Below are positions 16,411-25,651 of a stretch of DNA of 64,000 bases, piece after piece (within the stretch, counting starts at the first letter, position 1; the number at the start of each line of letters is the position of its first letter). Below the pieces are notes generated by a model. The model did not search any database, was not told the DNA's origin, and saw only the letters and a program-made list of their open reading frames with translations. The translations under genes were made by a program, and so were the position numbers. The stretch is from CAYVAP01 sp964521065 (GTDB taxonomy: Bacteria > Bacteroidota > Bacteroidia > J057), in NCBI GenBank assembly GCA_964521065.1, contig CAZFPQ010000004.1, positions 1 through 64,000 of the forward strand, in the 5' to 3' direction.

Positions 16411-18201
16411 CTACCCCCGCTCCCCCAAAGGCAGCGTAAAATAAAACCGGCTCCCCTCCCCTAGCGCAGATTCCGCCCAGACCTTGCCACGATGGCGCCG
16501 GATGATGCGCATCACGGTGGCCAAGCCAATGCCTGAGCCTCGATACTTTTCAGCGCTTGATAGGCGACTAAAAGGCTTGAATAAGCGCTCCTGCTCTTTC
16601 ATGTCAAAGCCAATTCCTCGGTCTTGTAGCACGTAAATGGGCTGCTCGCCCTCAGTTTGCACATAAAAGGAAACCTCAATCGCTCGATCAGGCTGGCTGT
16701 ACTTGAATGCATTGCTGATGAGGTTGTCCAGCACCACTCGAATCAAACGGGGATCTCCCCATACGCTCAAGCCTGGCTGAATGTCTATTCGAAAGTCCCG
16801 TCCCCTGTACATCTGCTGCCACTCTTCTACGACCTCGGTGGCCATCTCACTCAAGTCAATCGGCTGCCACATCAATTCGCCAGAACTGTTGCGAGACAGC
16901 GCCAAAATGGAGTGAATCAGGTCCTTCATCCGCAAGGTACTGGCCGTCATGGTTTTGAGGTGGTTCTGGCTCTCCTCATCTAATTCCACCGTTTGATTGA
17001 GTCGCTCTTTCAACAACTCCAAAAAGCCGCTGATGCTACGCAAGGGGGCTCTAAGGTCATGAGAGACGGTGTAAGTGAAAGAGTCCAGATCGGCATAGGC
17101 ATCTTCTAAGGCTTGGGTACGCTGCTTAACGCGGTGTTCCAGCTCTAGATTGAGTTCACGCAGGGCTTCCTGGGCCTCCCGGCGCTGCTCGTTGCGGGCA
17201 TGGCGCTCGATGGCCAAAGCGGTCAACGACCGGGCTCGTTTGAGTAATTCAAGATCTTTGGGATCTGGCTTACCGGGGCGATTGAGGTACATCGCAAAAG
17301 AGCCCAACACCGTATTGCCTTCGCCAACAATAGGAGTCGACCAGCAAGCCATTAAGTTATAGCTTAAGGCCAATTCTCGGTAGTCCTCCCATAATTCGCT
17401 TTCGCGGACGTCACTCACCACCACCAATTCATTGCGATAGATAGCCGTGCCACAAGAGCCCGCCTTGGGTCCGACGGGGTTTCCGTGTACCGCGCGGTTG
17501 AAGCCTTCAGGCAGGCGTGGAGCCGCACCGTGAGCCACTACCTGGCGATCCTCATCATACAAAAGGACGGAACCCATTACCTCTGGGCGCTCGTCTTCAA
17601 TCATTTGAATGATGGCGCTCAAGGTATTGACCAAGGGTTCATCGTTCAGCATACCCTCTAAAATCGCTTGTTCTTTGAGGGCAAGTCGCTCACGGTTGGC
17701 CAGCTCTTCTTCCACCAGCATTCGTTCTAGTTCATGGGCTACTCGCTCACTGATTCGGATTTTCTTCCAAGCCTCGATTACCGGTTTTGTCAAGGCTTGT
17801 CGGTGCATCAACACCAAGATCCCCATGCTTATTCCCTTACGAGTCTGCAGGTTACAGCCGAGATAGCTCTCCACCTCCAAATCTGAGAGCATAAAATCCC
17901 TAGGATAGAGTTGTTGGACCCCTTCCGTAAAAAAACAAATGCCCGGCTGAGCCAAAACTTCCGCACATGGAGTCCCATCTAAATCGTATACCAAGCCCTC
18001 CATCTTTCCTTCAGGTCCCACGATGGACCGTATATGCACCCGGTCGCGTTCAGCCTGAAAATGGCCTACCATGACAAAGTCTACCCCCAGGTGGGATTGA
18101 AGACCGATACATAACCAATCTAGAAGTTCTTGCCCGATTAAGTTGACTCCATTTGGTTGGTCAAAGTCATCTGGCAACATGGTAGCGGTAGTAGGTTCCA
18201 T
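16411..18201 (-). CDS. Orphan sensor histidine kinase with two GAF domains
   Basis: A soluble 596-aa kinase. The first GAF-like domain is at about 15-175, the second GAF is at about 190-345 (GSVLLYDEDR, AGSCGTAIYRNELVVVSDV, ACWSTPIVGEGNTVLGSFAMY), a coiled linker follows, then HisKA with the phospho-His in SYTVSHDLRAPLRS and HATPase with DNLISNAFKYS, DRGIGFDM and GSGIGLATV. There is no membrane segment, so it senses something cytoplasmic. It resembles the output half of bacteriophytochrome-type kinases, but no chromophore Cys is evident. No response regulator gene is adjacent, so its partner is elsewhere. Confidence 0.88.
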   Translation of the reverse strand: MEPTTATMLPDDFDQPNGVNLIGQELLDWLCIGLQSHLGVDFVMVGHFQAERDRVHIRSIVGPEGKMEGLVYDLDGTPCAEVLAQPGICFFTEGVQQLYPRDFMLSDLEVESYLGCNLQTRKGISMGILVLMHRQALTKPVIEAWKKIRISERVAHELERMLVEEELANRERLALKEQAILEGMLNDEPLVNTLSAIIQMIEDERPEVMGSVLLYDEDRQVVAHGAAPRLPEGFNRAVHGNPVGPKAGSCGTAIYRNELVVVSDVRESELWEDYRELALSYNLMACWSTPIVGEGNTVLGSFAMYLNRPGKPDPKDLELLKRARSLTALAIERHARNEQRREAQEALRELNLELEHRVKQRTQALEDAYADLDSFTYTVSHDLRAPLRSISGFLELLKERLNQTVELDEESQNHLKTMTASTLRMKDLIHSILALSRNSSGELMWQPIDLSEMATEVVEEWQQMYRGRDFRIDIQPGLSVWGDPRLIRVVLDNLISNAFKYSQPDRAIEVSFYVQTEGEQPIYVLQDRGIGFDMKEQERLFKPFSRLSSAEKYRGSGIGLATVMRIIRRHRGKVWAESALGEGSRFYFTLPLGERG

Positions 18202-18453
18202 GTTGAATGCGTTGTTGGAAGCTTGATGAGAGAAATACCTGCCGCCTCATATTTCCACAATCCGTAAAGTTGGGGTAGGGTGAACTCATTTCGCCTCTTC
18301 TTTAAAGAGCCGAAAAAAAGCCAAACAAAAAAATCACTTCTTCCGTAAATCTATGGGTCCGATCATTTATCCCTCCCCATCGGATCCACTCTCCCCACAT
18401 CAAGACTGAGGCAACTCAAGTAGTATTTCCACCGAAAAACTGCCTTAGTAAAC

Positions 18454-21400
18454 ATGCACGCAATAAAAAAAGCGGCTTCAAGGCCTCAGCAACCTTTGCC
18501 TCCGCTAGTTAACCTATTTGCTTATTTGAGAGAACTTTTTCGGTTTTCTCAACCTATTACTGATTTTTCTAAAAGTAAGCACGAAGGAGAAAATCCTTGG
18601 TGGTCACTCCAGGAAATCATGCAGTGGAGTCAACAGGCTTCTCAGCTCTCTGAGGGCAGGTTGCCCTTAGAGTCTCACATAGATCCAGAACAGCGTAAGC
18701 CCCTTCTGAAAATCCAACGGATCAACCAACTTCCTACCCTACTCTTGCCAGAACTACTGGAGACTTGGGTAGAGTGGAAACATGACGAGGCCCACATGCT
18801 TGATAAGAAGATGCTCTTATGGGAGGAACAGGTGGAGTTACATGCAGCCTTTGAAGCATTAAATGTGAAAGTAGCAGGGCAGCCTTTTGAATCACTGGAA
18901 GAGATTCCCATCGTTCCCGCTCTAGATCCTTGGTTACAATTTGACTTAGATGAGGAGCAGCGGGTAATAGTTAAAGTAAAAAGCAGCCGTGTGGTCGGTT
19001 TCTCAGATTCCCCTCAACGAGTAGAGGCCTGGCAAGCTTGGGAAGCTAAGCACAGAAAGAACGTGGCTCACCGCAGAGTGGTGTCTAGAATCAACCAGCT
19101 GTATGAAGCATTGCATCAGCTCCATTTTCAGTCCGAGTCTTGTCAGGAATTGTATTTGAGCTTTGGCCTACTCCAAGGACAATTGAATGGAGTTGCTTAT
19201 CGGCATTTCCTCTTCCATGTACCCTTGGAGATTAGCCTTCATCAAAGAGAACTTGTTCTCCGTCCCGCAGCCCAAATGCCAATCCAAGCAGAGGAGCATT
19301 TTTCTCCTTTGTTAGAAGCATGGCTCAATGGAGGAAGTACCCAAGGAATTGAGGGTCGTCGTCAGCAAATCCTAGGCAAAGTAGACTCCTTCAATGCAGA
19401 GAGTCACGAGTTTAACTTTGACCTCAATTACCTACGCTTTCATTATCATCAGGCTGCACAGGAAATCTTAGCCCCCCTACCCTATTGGGAGGATCGGTTC
19501 CTGCACGATAAGGAGCTTTCTTGGGATTTACCTGCCGAATCAACCTCTCCAGGTTTGGCCTATACGTTTTCACCGGTGATCTGGGTCGCGGAGCCCAAAG
19601 AGGATTTTCCTGTAGCTCGCGATGCAGATCGCATCGTCAAACAAATCCATCAACTGGTACATGAGGGCCGTACAGGTGAGGTCCCCGACTTTTTCCAGCA
19701 TCTTTTTAGCCTCAAGTCAAGTGAAAACTCCCTCAGAATTGCCTACAATCGGTCCTCAGAGTTGAAACGTACCCAAGGATCAGACCTTCAGCAGGTAGAA
19801 TTAGAGCCAGATGAGGGGCAGTACTTTTTCCCTTTGCCCTACAACTACGAACAGCTTTCCATTGCGCAACGATTAGAAAAGCAAGATGCGGTCACGGTCA
19901 AAGGCCCTCCTGGTACAGGTAAAAGTCACACCATTGCCAACCTGATCGCTCACCACGCCGCTAAGGGAGAGCGGATATTGGTCGTCTCTAAAAACCCCAA
20001 GGCACTAGAGGTCATCCGCAAAAAACTGCCGCCGGTAATCCAAGAACTGACCATGCTATTTGCCTCCAATAGCCTCTCATCAAAGACCCTCAAACAGGGC
20101 ATTGAGGCTGCCAGTGAGCACCTCAGTCGAGCTGCTACGGAGGATAAACTTCACAACCTAGAGGCCCAACGTATAAGGATCCAGCAGGAAATTGAAACCA
20201 AGCTAAAACAGGTTCAGGATCATTTAGCGCTGAACCAAACAAAACTCACTCTATCTATACCTGGCCAAGGCGAACTTATCCAATCCTTGGCTGAATGGGC
20301 CGCTTACTTGGCCACGCTCCCCAGCAAACCTCATTGGCTCTTGGAACCCTTACCTCCAATCGGGAATGTCTCTACCCAGCTTGAAGACCTTCTAGATCTG
20401 GCACGTTCATGGGCTGAAATAGATCACGCTTTGTTGGATTTCGATTGGCCAGATTCTCAAGCGTGGATACACCCAAACAGCCTGCAAGACTTAGAGCGTG
20501 AGTGGCAGATCCTACATTCACGAGTGGATTTGGTGGCATACGAACAGCTCCCCCCCCATGCTTTTGATGAGGAGGTTTTGGTAGCTTGGGCAGAGGTTCA
20601 GGGCCATCTATCGGTCTTGGAGCGAAACCAAGATTTACTTCGATCTGCGGCCTTTCGTCCCGATTTTTTACAGAAAATCTGGCTAAAATATGGGCAACAA
20701 CTTAATCAACTAGATGCCTTAGCGGCCCAGTTTCTCAGCTTCAAATTTGACTTCAGCGCTTGTTCAGAATCCCAGCCAGAGCAGTTGCTTGAACTCTTAC
20801 TCAATCTGATGGGACGCTATGACCGTGATGGGCAGTTGAACCTGATCACTCGTCGACTTTTGCCCAAAGCAGAAAAATCCTTCTTTGATTGCCACATCAA
20901 CGGCAAAGCCATGAGTAGTTATCGAGACTTGCGCAAGGCAGCCAGTTATCTCCAATGGCAAGTCAACCAGGAAAATTTACGTAGAACAGTAGAAAACTAC
21001 TTTCAACATCTCAACGCTCCCCTACCCCAGTTTAAGGCTGTTAAATCTCCCTTAGAGGCAGCTCGCCGCATGCTCACGGAGCTAAAAGCGGTCGAACAGG
21101 CTTATCTCGAAGTAGAAGCTTTCAACCATAGTTTGGCGGCTCGCCAACTCCCGACTTTGAATCCCAAAGACATAGATCCGTCTACACTTGCTTTTTTGGC
21201 GGGACTTAGCAGCGTAGCTAGAAGCCATGAGATTCAGGAGCAGTTGTTCCAGGCTGCCCGTCAATTGGCTCATGCAGGCACCCACCCCATTGTCTCGGAC
21301 CTACAATCCTGCATTCAAGTCAAAGACCATGGCCGTTATCAGCTTTTGATAGACCAGTACCAATCACTGCGAGAACAAGCGAACTGGGCCAAGGCATTAT

Positions 21401-23076
21401 ACCAGCGGGCACAGGGATGGGCAGAGGACCTGCCTCAATCCATGGAAGCACTCATGCGAGGGGAAATCCCAGCAGACCTGGGCTTGGCCGATTTGAAGCA
21501 AGATCTATTTCGCATCGAGTTGGAAGAAAAACTAGCGACCTACTTAGCGGAACTAGGCGCAGTACAGCCTTTATTAAAGGAAGTGAAGCAGGCTCGCCTA
21601 GCGCGAGAAAAGCTTACTGCGGAATTGGCCGCAGAGCGGGCTTGGCATGCCAGACGGAGAGCATTGACAGAAGATCAACTTTCCAGCCTAGCGGCTTGGC
21701 GCAATGATTTGATCAATGTAGGTAAAGGCTTTGGGAAGAATACGGCCCGTCATTTGGCTTCCGCTCGGCAAAATTTGAAGAACGTCCAGGGTGCCCTACC
21801 TGTTTGGATCATGCAGCAGGACGTAGTCACCCGTCTCTTTGACCAGCCTGAGCCTGGCCAATTTGACCTCTTGATCATCGACGAAGCCTCACAGTGTGAT
21901 ATCAGTGCGCTGAACCTAATCTTTCGCGCCAAAAAGTCGGTGATTGTCGGCGACGAAAACCAGACTTCGGTTAGCACCCATGCACAGCAGTTCCCCTTGG
22001 AGCGAACCAATCGGATTTTAGACCGCTATTTGATTCACCATCCCTACAAGCAGCAGTTCAACCTCAATAACCGAACTGCGTCCATTTACAGTCTAAGCGG
22101 TGTCGTCTATCCCAATGTGATCACCTTGCGTGAGCACTTCCGCTGCGTCCCGGAGATCATTGGCTTTTCCAACCAGGAGGTATATCATCATAAAATCCAA
22201 AGCCTCCGTACCTCCAAGAGTGGTCGCTGGGGCCAGGCTACAGAGATTCATTATTTGGAAGATGATCCTAAAAAGAGCTTAAAACCACAATTGGCGAAGC
22301 AAACTGCTTTGGCCATCCGGGGCATGATTGAAGACTATGAGTTGGGGCATATAACGGCTTTACCTACAGTAGGCGTAATTTGTCTGGAGTCTTCTAACGA
22401 GGCGCACTTGGAGGCTTTGACCAAGGAATTGGGGCGCGATCCCAAGCTCAAGGCCTATCGGGATCAACTGCAGTTACGGGTGGGGACGGCTAGGCACTTC
22501 CAAGGAGACGAGCGCGACTTGATCATCTTGACCACCACGGCCAGTCATTCCCGCACCGCCAAAGGAAAGCTGAAGCCTCCAAGGGCCGTCCTGGGGGAAG
22601 ACATGATGCGCATCTACAATGTGGCCGTGAGCAGAGCCCGAGATAAGGTAATCTTGCTACACAGCATCTTGCCGGAAGCCATTCCCTTGATGAATCCGGA
22701 TTGTTATCGAAAAAGGCTGATTGACTGGATGATGCAGAGTGAGCCTCTTATCCACCCTATCCCTTCATCAAAAACACCAAGTGTGCAAACGGAGGAAGAC
22801 CTCTTGGCCGAGCTTTGTAGCTTCTTTGCCTCAGAAGGCTTCACGGAGCTTCATCCTAAGTTTCAGGTCGCAGGGCGCCATTTAGACTTGGTCATTGGGC
22901 ATGGGAAAGGCAGCAAAGGGCTCATCGTCGAAGCTCCTGATCATCCGCAAGTCCTTTCTCTAAGTGATCAGGCTTTGTTGGAGCGTACTGGGTGGGATCT
23001 TTATCGGCTTCCGTCCACGCTCTGGCACCTCGCTCCGGACCAGGTCAAATCAACTTTGAGGAAGTGGCTGAATTAG
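18454..23076 (+). CDS. SF1 helicase with C-terminal nuclease-like domain, candidate defence protein
   Basis: A 1540-aa superfamily 1 (COG1112/DNA2-NAM7 type) helicase. Walker A is GPPGTGKSHTIANL at about residue 484. The second half has Walker B LLIIDEASQ (about 1140), then REHFRCVPEI, GTARHFQGDERDLIIL (about 1345) and NVAVSRARDK (about 1388). About 650 residues of helical insertion separate Walker A from B. The last 100 residues (LDLVIG...GLIVEAPDH...TGWDLYRLPSTLWH) resemble the MTES_1575/Vsr-type restriction fold; the Asp and Glu are kept but the Lys is not obvious. DUF4011-helicase-Vsr and Mokosh-type single-gene defences share this plan. No neighbour looks like a partner gene. Helicase sure, defence role inferred. 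Confidence 0.8.
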   Translation: MHAIKKAASRPQQPLPPLVNLFAYLRELFRFSQPITDFSKSKHEGENPWWSLQEIMQWSQQASQLSEGRLPLESHIDPEQRKPLLKIQRINQLPTLLLPELLETWVEWKHDEAHMLDKKMLLWEEQVELHAAFEALNVKVAGQPFESLEEIPIVPALDPWLQFDLDEEQRVIVKVKSSRVVGFSDSPQRVEAWQAWEAKHRKNVAHRRVVSRINQLYEALHQLHFQSESCQELYLSFGLLQGQLNGVAYRHFLFHVPLEISLHQRELVLRPAAQMPIQAEEHFSPLLEAWLNGGSTQGIEGRRQQILGKVDSFNAESHEFNFDLNYLRFHYHQAAQEILAPLPYWEDRFLHDKELSWDLPAESTSPGLAYTFSPVIWVAEPKEDFPVARDADRIVKQIHQLVHEGRTGEVPDFFQHLFSLKSSENSLRIAYNRSSELKRTQGSDLQQVELEPDEGQYFFPLPYNYEQLSIAQRLEKQDAVTVKGPPGTGKSHTIANLIAHHAAKGERILVVSKNPKALEVIRKKLPPVIQELTMLFASNSLSSKTLKQGIEAASEHLSRAATEDKLHNLEAQRIRIQQEIETKLKQVQDHLALNQTKLTLSIPGQGELIQSLAEWAAYLATLPSKPHWLLEPLPPIGNVSTQLEDLLDLARSWAEIDHALLDFDWPDSQAWIHPNSLQDLEREWQILHSRVDLVAYEQLPPHAFDEEVLVAWAEVQGHLSVLERNQDLLRSAAFRPDFLQKIWLKYGQQLNQLDALAAQFLSFKFDFSACSESQPEQLLELLLNLMGRYDRDGQLNLITRRLLPKAEKSFFDCHINGKAMSSYRDLRKAASYLQWQVNQENLRRTVENYFQHLNAPLPQFKAVKSPLEAARRMLTELKAVEQAYLEVEAFNHSLAARQLPTLNPKDIDPSTLAFLAGLSSVARSHEIQEQLFQAARQLAHAGTHPIVSDLQSCIQVKDHGRYQLLIDQYQSLREQANWAKALYQRAQGWAEDLPQSMEALMRGEIPADLGLADLKQDLFRIELEEKLATYLAELGAVQPLLKEVKQARLAREKLTAELAAERAWHARRRALTEDQLSSLAAWRNDLINVGKGFGKNTARHLASARQNLKNVQGALPVWIMQQDVVTRLFDQPEPGQFDLLIIDEASQCDISALNLIFRAKKSVIVGDENQTSVSTHAQQFPLERTNRILDRYLIHHPYKQQFNLNNRTASIYSLSGVVYPNVITLREHFRCVPEIIGFSNQEVYHHKIQSLRTSKSGRWGQATEIHYLEDDPKKSLKPQLAKQTALAIRGMIEDYELGHITALPTVGVICLESSNEAHLEALTKELGRDPKLKAYRDQLQLRVGTARHFQGDERDLIILTTTASHSRTAKGKLKPPRAVLGEDMMRIYNVAVSRARDKVILLHSILPEAIPLMNPDCYRKRLIDWMMQSEPLIHPIPSSKTPSVQTEEDLLAELCSFFASEGFTELHPKFQVAGRHLDLVIGHGKGSKGLIVEAPDHPQVLSLSDQALLERTGWDLYRLPSTLWHLAPDQVKSTLRKWLN

Positions 23077-23387
23077 AGGCTGTTTGAGTGTTGAGTTTAC
23101 GGCCTAAATTTGTCTTGGCACGAGTACTTGGGATTAAGGGGCCCGAGTAGGAGTCTGACTGCGCCGATTTTTCTCAAAATAGCCCGCTATTCCTCAAAAA
23201 GCCTGGCTTGTCAGAACCAAAAAATCCAGCGCTTGGGCTCGAAACACCAAAACCCAGATAGCTTCTAAAAACCCTTGCCTATAGGTCGAAAAACTGACCA
23301 ATTCTACACAGCGTTCAATGTAGCTAAAGGCAGGACTCTTCATTCCCTTGAGGGTCCTGCCTTCTTTTACCCAGTTGGCACTGGTAT
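23077..23387. other. Intergenic region downstream of helicase, 311 bp
   Basis: It lies between convergent genes. It begins with GAGGCTGTTTGAG, an end-like sequence of some insertion sequences, but no partner end or transposase is visible. A hairpin terminator sits at its right end (23329-23368). Otherwise no gene or RNA was recognised. Confidence 0.5.
23329..23368. terminator. Hairpin terminator between convergent genes
   Basis: Stem GGCAGGAC (23329-23336) / GTCCTGCC (23354-23361), then TTCTTTT on the plus strand. It is nearest to the minus-strand gene ending at 23388, but the better T-run is on the plus strand, so it may act in both directions. Confidence 0.55.
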
Positions 23388-24515
23388 CTACAGTTTCTCT
23401 GTGACCCAGTTTGGCCAAGGAATAAAGGCTCCACTTTCCCAGCTAGGATCATCCCAAGTAATGGCATAGTCACTGAAAGGTTCAAAGCACAGTTTCAAGA
23501 AGGAGATGGCGTCCTCTGAAGGAGTCCGCTCTAACACCTTGAGCGAGGCAATAATGTGGTGAAAATATACCTGATCCATGAAAGCATCGCTGGTGTATCG
23601 ATGATCAATGTAGGTCATGTAGTATTTCCCATTGATCTCTGTAAAGGCCAACTGGTACCAACAGGCATTTCCGCTTTTTCCCGGAAACTCATACTTGGCA
23701 CTGAGGATTCCATACGTTTCCAAATCAATCAAAAAAACTCCTCGGCGTCCGGCCTCACTTTCTTGAGACACCAAGTAGACCTCCGCTATTTCCTTTCCAT
23801 TCTGGACGAAGCTCCTTTTAATTTCTATGTCAAACTCTTTCACGGCGCTTTTTTTGAAGGCTGGGGAGAATACCTTAAAAAAACTTGCTGCAGGTACTTC
23901 ATGCATCACCCTGCTCCTCCCCGCTTCTAGCCTTTCCCCTATTTCCGATAAGGTTTGGCGAGTCATTTTTACTCGATCTACCTTTGGGAAGCGTTTCTCT
24001 TTCCTACAATACAAATCAGCTTTAGACTGGGACAGGTAATATAGCTCCTGCCGATTGGGGCTATAAAACATGGAGCGGCTATCTGCGGAGTAGGTAACCT
24101 TTTGGTGATAGTGGTTTTGATCAAGGTGTTCCAACACCTGGGTCCAGAGGTATTGGGGGGGTCCACTAAAAATAGCCACTTCGCCTAGTTCAATAGGAAC
24201 TGGCTGGAGCCAAATGGTGTCGCTCAGCTCAGTTCCCCCTCCTATCCTCACTTGGCCATAATTGAGGTGGCGGATGATCAAGGTATCTGATGTGTTATTT
24301 TCCCACGTTAGGGAGAAAACTCCGTCCACGTTACTGAGTACTCCCCGTTCGGACTGACCCAAGGGAGTCAAGCTCGCGTAGGGGATGGGGCTCCGACTTT
24401 CCCGATCCATCAAGGTGCCACGCAAAGTGGTCTCTTGACCTTGAACAGAGGTAGCGGTTAGCAGACAGATACTTATTATTCCGAAAGCAAAGGAGGAAAA
24501 AGTGTGTTGCGACAT
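23388..24515 (-). CDS. Exported protein with carboxypeptidase-regulatory-like domain
   Basis: Signal peptide (1-27, ending SVQGQ) followed by a carboxypeptidase-D-regulatory-like beta-sandwich at about 30-105 (LRGTLMDRESRSPIPYASL...GVLSNVDGVFSL), the domain that precedes many Bacteroidota outer-membrane TonB receptors. No receptor plug or barrel follows. The remaining 270 residues form an unnamed domain with YLWTQVLEHLDQNHY, a basic central part and YMTYIDHRYTSDAFMDQVYFH near the end, common in this phylum as a single-domain envelope protein. 375 aa. A cell-envelope role is likely, exact function unknown. Confidence 0.75.
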   Translation of the reverse strand: MSQHTFSSFAFGIISICLLTATSVQGQETTLRGTLMDRESRSPIPYASLTPLGQSERGVLSNVDGVFSLTWENNTSDTLIIRHLNYGQVRIGGGTELSDTIWLQPVPIELGEVAIFSGPPQYLWTQVLEHLDQNHYHQKVTYSADSRSMFYSPNRQELYYLSQSKADLYCRKEKRFPKVDRVKMTRQTLSEIGERLEAGRSRVMHEVPAASFFKVFSPAFKKSAVKEFDIEIKRSFVQNGKEIAEVYLVSQESEAGRRGVFLIDLETYGILSAKYEFPGKSGNACWYQLAFTEINGKYYMTYIDHRYTSDAFMDQVYFHHIIASLKVLERTPSEDAISFLKLCFEPFSDYAITWDDPSWESGAFIPWPNWVTEKL

Positions 24516-24840
24516 GGCGGCATGATCTAGGTTGGTTTAACACAAGCTCCCACAGTTTGAAAGCCCATTGAGTAGGCTTTGGGAGTAGCAATACCCCTGT
24601 TAGAAGCAGGATATGTATTTAACCTAGAATTGGCCTTAAGGTTGAAAAGTTCTTTCACTAATCAGGCAATCCCTGGTCCATCGCTAGCTCGCTGATGCAG
24701 AAACTTAATTTATCCCCCCTAGCCGAACTTTTGCTTACGTCATCTCCTGAATGTTACCATTACAGGAATTCCACTCTACAGCAGATTAAGAGAACACTAC
24801 CTCACATTTATTTTACAAGGTAATCCACTCATTAGGCATC
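24516..24840. other. Intergenic region, 325 bp
   Basis: It holds the leader of the gene at 23388-24515 and the 3' flank of the RHH protein gene. A weak hairpin, AAAGCC/GGCTTT (24560-24565 with 24575-24580), is flanked by CTCCC and GGGAG. No gene recognised. Confidence 0.4.
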
Positions 24841-25308
24841 TTATTTAGGTCGAGCTTTGGTCCACTTTTTCTTCACGTAGGCAGCCAAAGCTGCATTAAC
24901 ATGATCCTTGAGTTTGCCCGGCTCCCAATAAGCGATGTCCTGAAGCTTTTCTGAGGTGTCTTTGCTGATGATAAAGGTTTTTCGGGTTTCTCCGTCTTTG
25001 CAACCACGCTCGCTTTTAGGCCGATCCTCTTCTTCCTCGATGAGGTATTTAGGCTTGCTAACTTCTCGATAGAATTTTTCTCCTTCTTGGCGGGTCTTGC
25101 GTTTCGGCTTGGCAATTACTCGCTCTTCTCGAGACTTGGTCCGGGCTTTGGGTTTTACTTTAGGTGTAACATCTGGTTCAGGTTCTTCCTTCACCTCTTC
25201 TACCTTCGGGGCAGGTGGAGTTGAGCGGGTAGTATTCTGCAAAATGGAGTTGAGCCCTCCTAGTCCTTGCGCTTGCGTTTTGAAATCTTTCTTCGCTTTA
25301 GCCATCAT
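24841..25308 (-). CDS. Candidate ParB-like centromere-binding protein (RHH C-terminus)
   Basis: A 155-aa very basic protein. Residues 1-100 are a disordered arm rich in Lys, Arg, Glu and Pro. The C-terminal 50 residues (RKTFIISKDTSEKLQDIAYW, then a helix to AALAAYVKKKW) match a ribbon-helix-helix pattern: one strand, helix, turn, helix. This plan (flexible basic arm plus RHH) is that of ParG-type partners of type Ib ParA ATPases. It is downstream of parA on the same strand with a 9-bp repeat array between them. It would bind the array or the nearby TTGTGYACA boxes. A second ATG at 25305 is possible. Fold by eye; function inferred. Confidence 0.7.
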   Translation of the reverse strand: MMAKAKKDFKTQAQGLGGLNSILQNTTRSTPPAPKVEEVKEEPEPDVTPKVKPKARTKSREERVIAKPKRKTRQEGEKFYREVSKPKYLIEEEEDRPKSERGCKDGETRKTFIISKDTSEKLQDIAYWEPGKLKDHVNAALAAYVKKKWTKARPK

Positions 25309-25321
25309 TCAGTGAATTAAC

Positions 25322-25330
25322 TGTGCACAA
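25322..25330. promoter_or_regulatory. TTGTGYACA box upstream of the RHH gene
   Basis: TGTGCACAA is the reverse complement of TTGTGCACA, 13 bp before the RHH protein start codon, followed at once by the similar ATGTGTACT. The same 9-mer recurs at 25389 and twice in the parA promoter. It is a candidate operator for the RHH protein or ParA. Confidence 0.5.
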
Positions 25331-25388
25331 TGTGTACTTGAAATACAGGGTGACGAAAAGGAATTGGTGTTTATTTATTTGTAAACAA

Positions 25389-25397
25389 TGTACACAA
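25389..25397. promoter_or_regulatory. TTGTGYACA box beside the 9-bp array
   Basis: TGTACACAA, reverse complement TTGTGTACA, lies 23 bp left of the tandem array. It matches the boxes at 25322, 26521 and 26531. Confidence 0.45.
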
Positions 25398-25419
25398 TAA
25401 ACTAAAAGTTTACTATACA

Positions 25420-25637
25420 CCCATCAGACCCATCAGACCCATCAGACCCATCAGACCCATCAGACCCATCAGACCCATCAGANNNNNNNNNNNNNNNNNN
25501 NNNNNNNNNNNNNNNNNNNNNNNNNNNNNNNNNNNNNNNNNNNNNNNNNNNNNNNNNNNNNNNNNNNNNNNNNNNNNNNNNNTCAGACCCATCAGACCCA
25601 TCAGACCCATCAGACCCATCAGACCCATCAGACCCAT
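25420..25637. repeat. 9-bp tandem repeat array, candidate partition centromere
   Basis: Head-to-tail copies of CCCATCAGA. Seven perfect units (25420-25482) precede the scaffold gap, and five full plus two partial units (25583-25637) follow it. No unit visible here carries a substitution. The gap (25483-25582) falls inside the array, so its real length is unknown. It sits between the parA stop (14 bp away) and the RHH gene. Arrays of short direct repeats are the usual centromeres of small RHH-type partition systems; that role here is inference from position. An open frame across it (Met-Gly-Leu repeats) is not a gene. Confidence 0.7.
25483..25582. other. Scaffold gap (100 N) inside the 9-bp array
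   Basis: Placeholder of unknown true length with both edges in the same tandem repeat. The assembly probably collapsed or broke here because of the repeat. Confidence 0.95.
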
Positions 25638-25651
25638 GATATCATTTGTAT

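Noticed and set aside
18202..18453. A partner gene for the helicase upstream
   Set aside because: The 252-bp region has no reading frame with start and protein-like content; the kinase gene on the left is on the other strand and unrelated.
23077..23089. GAGGCTGTTTGAG as the end of an insertion sequence
   Set aside because: No second inverted end, no target-site duplication and no transposase are visible in this window.
25413..25637. Open frame of Met-Gly-Leu repeats across the 9-bp array, or a CRISPR array
   Set aside because: The 9-bp unit repeats exactly without spacers, so it is not CRISPR, and the frame exists only because the unit length is a multiple of 3 and is broken by the gap.
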